Source: an uncultured Prevotellaceae bacterium (GTDB lineage Bacteria > Bacteroidota > Bacteroidia > Bacteroidales > Bacteroidaceae). Taken from it: a stretch of DNA of 9,983 bases. A program made the translations under genes and the position numbers. Under the pieces are notes generated by a model, which saw only the letters and a program-made list of their open reading frames with translations, searched no databases and was not told the origin of the DNA. The stretch's first letter is position 1. Each line of letters begins with the position of its first letter. The stretch lies in contig CAMWRK010000066.1 in NCBI GenBank assembly GCA_947176655.1, forward strand, positions 1-9,983. The letters are read 5' to 3'. Below are positions 8,384 through 9,983 of this stretch, one piece after another.

Positions 8384-8755
8384 ATGAACCCTATCACAGT
8401 AATCATCCTACTCATCATTTCCAACGTTCTCATGACACTTGCCTGGTATGGGCATCTCAAGTTGCAGGACATGAACATCCTGCACGGCAACACGCCTCTC
8501 TATGTCATAATCATCATTTCCTGGCTTCTGGCTCTTGCAGAATACTGTTTCATGATTCCGGCCAACCACTACGGTTTCCGAGGCAACGGCGGGCCGTTCA
8601 CTTTGTTCCAGCTGAAAATCACGCAAGAGGTCATAACGCTTATCGTCTTCACCATCTATTCCATAACCTGCTTCCGCGGCGAAACACTCTGCTGGAACCA
8701 CCTTGCCGCCTTCGTCTGCCTCATAATGGCCGTATATTTTGTCTTTCTGAAATGA
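8384..8755 (+). CDS. DUF486 family four-helix inner-membrane protein
   Basis: This 123-residue protein belongs to the DUF486 family, often annotated as a DMT-family protein because of resemblance to half-size drug/metabolite transporters; no substrate or function is established. Four hydrophobic helices are visible at about 3-22, 38-59, 78-97 and 103-122. Family signature stretches are present: SNVLMTLAWYGHLK (13-26), SWLLALAEYCFMIPANHYG (46-64), FQLKITQEVITLIVFT (75-90) and WNHLAAF (104-110). Length matches the family (about 110-120). The ATG follows an AT-rich leader typical of Bacteroidota starts, 84 nt after sprA on the same strand, so cotranscription is plausible. One small departure is HYG after PAN, where I expect arginine (PANR) in many relatives. 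The family call is firm; the function is unknown. Confidence 0.93.
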   Translation: MNPITVIILLIISNVLMTLAWYGHLKLQDMNILHGNTPLYVIIIISWLLALAEYCFMIPANHYGFRGNGGPFTLFQLKITQEVITLIVFTIYSITCFRGETLCWNHLAAFVCLIMAVYFVFLK

Positions 8756-8773
8756 CGTACGGAGGTACGTACC
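8755..8773. other. short GC-containing palindromic hairpin after DUF486
   Basis: ACGTAC (8755-8760) and GTACGT (8765-8770) are perfect inverted repeats around a GGAG loop, and the overlapping GGTACGTACC (8764-8773) is itself a 10-bp perfect palindrome. The stem begins at the last base of the DUF486 stop codon. There is no T-tract immediately after it on either strand, so it is a poor intrinsic terminator. It may slow or end transcription weakly, protect the mRNA 3' end, or be a protein-binding site. Confidence 0.5.
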
Positions 8774-9066
8774 ATAAATAGCTTTATTCAACAATATGTG
8801 GAGATTTTTCTAATTTAATATAGACAAACAATGCTCCTTAATAGATTATATAAGTGTGTCCACGGCAACCAAACCGGGTTTCGGGACAAAATTACTCAAA
8901 GACAACTATATTGTTTTGTCTCCTCTATCAATTTCCCAATCCGCCAAAAATGCCGTTTTGTTTAATGGATTAAATAAAAACGAAGGAAAACTTGTCAATT
9001 CATTTAATAACTTGCACCCTTGCCACCAACTTTTAGTAAGGGCAGACTATGGGTAATGCCAGTTTG
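8774..9066. other. AT-rich convergent intergenic block, no recognised gene
   Basis: About 290 bases lie between the converging DUF486 and OmpA-family genes and are markedly richer in A+T than both flanks. Small symmetric elements occur: AGACAA (8900-8905) with TTGTCT (8916-8921), and TTTAATGGATTAAA (8961-8974). A plus-strand frame is open from 8814 to 9056 with a GTG at 8856. A minus-strand stretch free of stops covers about 8906-9046 and contains LNKTAFLADWEIDRGDKTI. Neither product is recognised and neither has a convincing start. It could be a decayed gene, a dispersed intergenic repeat, or untranslated 3' regions. No clear terminator for either flanking gene was found. Confidence 0.5.
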
Positions 9067-9983
9067 CTAATCGAACAATCCGAAGGTGGTACGCATCACA
9101 CGGAACTCCGTTCTTCTGTTCAGCGCATTGCACACCTCCTGCTGGGCTTCGTCGGGAAGGGAGAGGATGAAAGCCTCTGTCAGTGTGTCGCCGACGTGCA
9201 GGAAAGGATTTTGTTCGGCCTGACGGCGTGTCACCACTTTGGGACGACTCTCTCCGTAGCCCACTGGGGTCATACGCTGGGAGGATATTCCCTTACCGAT
9301 AAGGTAGTTGACCACACTTTCGGCCCTGCGCTGTGACAGGCGTAAATTATAGCTGTCCGCACCGCGGTAGTCGCAATGTGAGGATAGTTCTATGGTCACT
9401 CCGGGGTTCTCTTCCAGCAACATGGCAAGGCTGTCCAAGGCAATGGTGCTTCCCTCTGTCAGCTCCGCACTGTCGAATGCATAGAACACATTGCGTATAA
9501 GCACCGGATCGGTCATGCTGGCAAGCGGAAACTGCAGCACATATTCGCGCGATGTGCTGCTTGTGTCTATGGATATCTCCTGCTTGTGGTTCAGATAGCC
9601 GTTGCATGTGGCCAACAGCACGTAGTCCACGTCTGGCTTGACCTCCTGCACGAAAGAGCCGTCGGATCTGACGGACAGACGCAGGTTGGTACCATCGTTT
9701 CCTACCATATAGACCAAAGCTTCCGGCAGTTCATAGCCGTCTTTCTCATACACCCATCCCCGTATGTTCTGCACCACCTCGGGACATTCAAATGTCATAA
9801 GCTGATCCCATCCGCGCCCGTTGCCACGGTTGGTTGAGAAGAAACCGCGGTTGTGCAGTCCCTCGAAAGTCATGCCGAAGTCGTCCCCGGCAGAATTCAT
9901 CGGCACTCCAAGATTGCGTATTTCCCACCTTCCCATCGTATCCTGCACGGCACGGAACAGGTCGAGACCGCCCATCCCGGGAT
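9067..9983 (-). CDS. OmpA-family peptidoglycan-binding protein with PD40 and CRD domains, PorE-like (5' truncated)
   Basis: This is the C-terminal part of a periplasmic or outer-membrane-anchored protein that binds peptidoglycan. The frame is open through the window edge, so the start and any signal peptide lie outside. The methionine at 9975 is internal (PG precedes MGGLDLF). Counting from it: residues 1-64 are the end of a PD40/WD40-like propeller (GGLDLF; FGMTFEGLHNRGFFSTNR; GWDQLM). Residues about 68-150 are a carboxypeptidase-regulatory-like beta-sandwich (IRGWVYEKDG, ALVYM, SDGSF, CNGYL). Residues about 160-300 are an OmpA C-terminal domain, with D202 in SSHCDYRG and R217 in LRLSQRRAE spaced as in the diaminopimelate-binding pair of the family, then VGYGESRP and NRRTEFRV. 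The domain order matches PorE of the P. gingivalis T9SS, which also has N-terminal TPRs that would lie outside the window. Many Bacteroidota paralogues share this order, so the family is firm and the PorE identity tentative. It converges on DUF486. Confidence 0.93.
   Translation of the reverse strand, partial: PGMGGLDLFRAVQDTMGRWEIRNLGVPMNSAGDDFGMTFEGLHNRGFFSTNRGNGRGWDQLMTFECPEVVQNIRGWVYEKDGYELPEALVYMVGNDGTNLRLSVRSDGSFVQEVKPDVDYVLLATCNGYLNHKQEISIDTSSTSREYVLQFPLASMTDPVLIRNVFYAFDSAELTEGSTIALDSLAMLLEENPGVTIELSSHCDYRGADSYNLRLSQRRAESVVNYLIGKGISSQRMTPVGYGESRPKVVTRRQAEQNPFLHVGDTLTEAFILSLPDEAQQEVCNALNRRTEFRVMRTTFGLFD

Noticed and set aside
8408..8794. A 128-codon minus-strand frame over DUF486
   Set aside because: It overlaps almost the whole of a clearly conserved membrane protein, its product is not hydrophobic or recognisable, and it is better explained as a shadow.
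8887..8894. Minus-strand TAATTTTG, a perfect match to the Bacteroidota -7 promoter pattern TAnnTTTG
   Set aside because: There is no TTG-type -33 element at the right distance and no gene downstream on that strand; a match this short is expected by chance in AT-rich DNA.
8900..8921. AGACAA/TTGTCT hairpin as an intrinsic terminator for one of the converging genes
   Set aside because: The stem is only six mostly A-T pairs with a ten-base loop and has no adjacent T-tract on either strand.
8856..9056. A 66-codon plus-strand frame starting with GTG in the AT-rich block
   Set aside because: No family resemblance and no clear translation signals, and its length is plausible by chance. It is kept only as part of the unexplained intergenic block.

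Overview
The window is a chromosomal segment of a member of the Bacteroidota, most likely order Bacteroidales. The best support is a near full-length SprA/Sov, the outer-membrane translocon found in this phylum, together with an OmpA-type protein of the PD40–CRD–OmpA kind typical of it. Coding DNA looks moderately GC-rich (judged by eye at about half G+C), while the last intergenic region is clearly AT-rich. The genus cannot be fixed from the sequence alone.

Layout: (1) positions 1-269, plus strand, the 3' end of ruvA; (2) positions 270-379, a short gap with no visible terminator, holding a possible 16-codon leader reading frame whose stop overlaps the GTG start of the next gene; (3) positions 380-8299, sprA (2639 codons), which fills four fifths of the window; (4) positions 8384-8755, a small four-helix membrane protein of the DUF486 family; (5) positions 8756-9066, an AT-rich convergent intergenic region with a small palindromic hairpin and no recognised gene; (6) positions 9067-9983, minus strand, the C-terminal part of an OmpA-family peptidoglycan-binding lipoprotein or periplasmic protein, cut by the window edge.

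How the genes relate: SprA is the protein-conducting barrel of the type IX secretion system (T9SS). The convergent gene has the C-terminal domain order of PorE, a T9SS-associated protein that ties the machine to peptidoglycan, but many Bacteroidota proteins share this order, so a T9SS role for it is inference. RuvA belongs to Holliday-junction processing and is a positional neighbour, not a functional partner. DUF486 has no established function.

No mobile element, CRISPR array, tRNA or rRNA was seen. Nothing here amounts to a clear new system. The points most worth a second look are the start region of sprA (overlapping leader frame and a nine-T tract in the signal peptide), two lysine-rich or charged low-complexity segments in SprA, and the unexplained AT-rich intergenic block.
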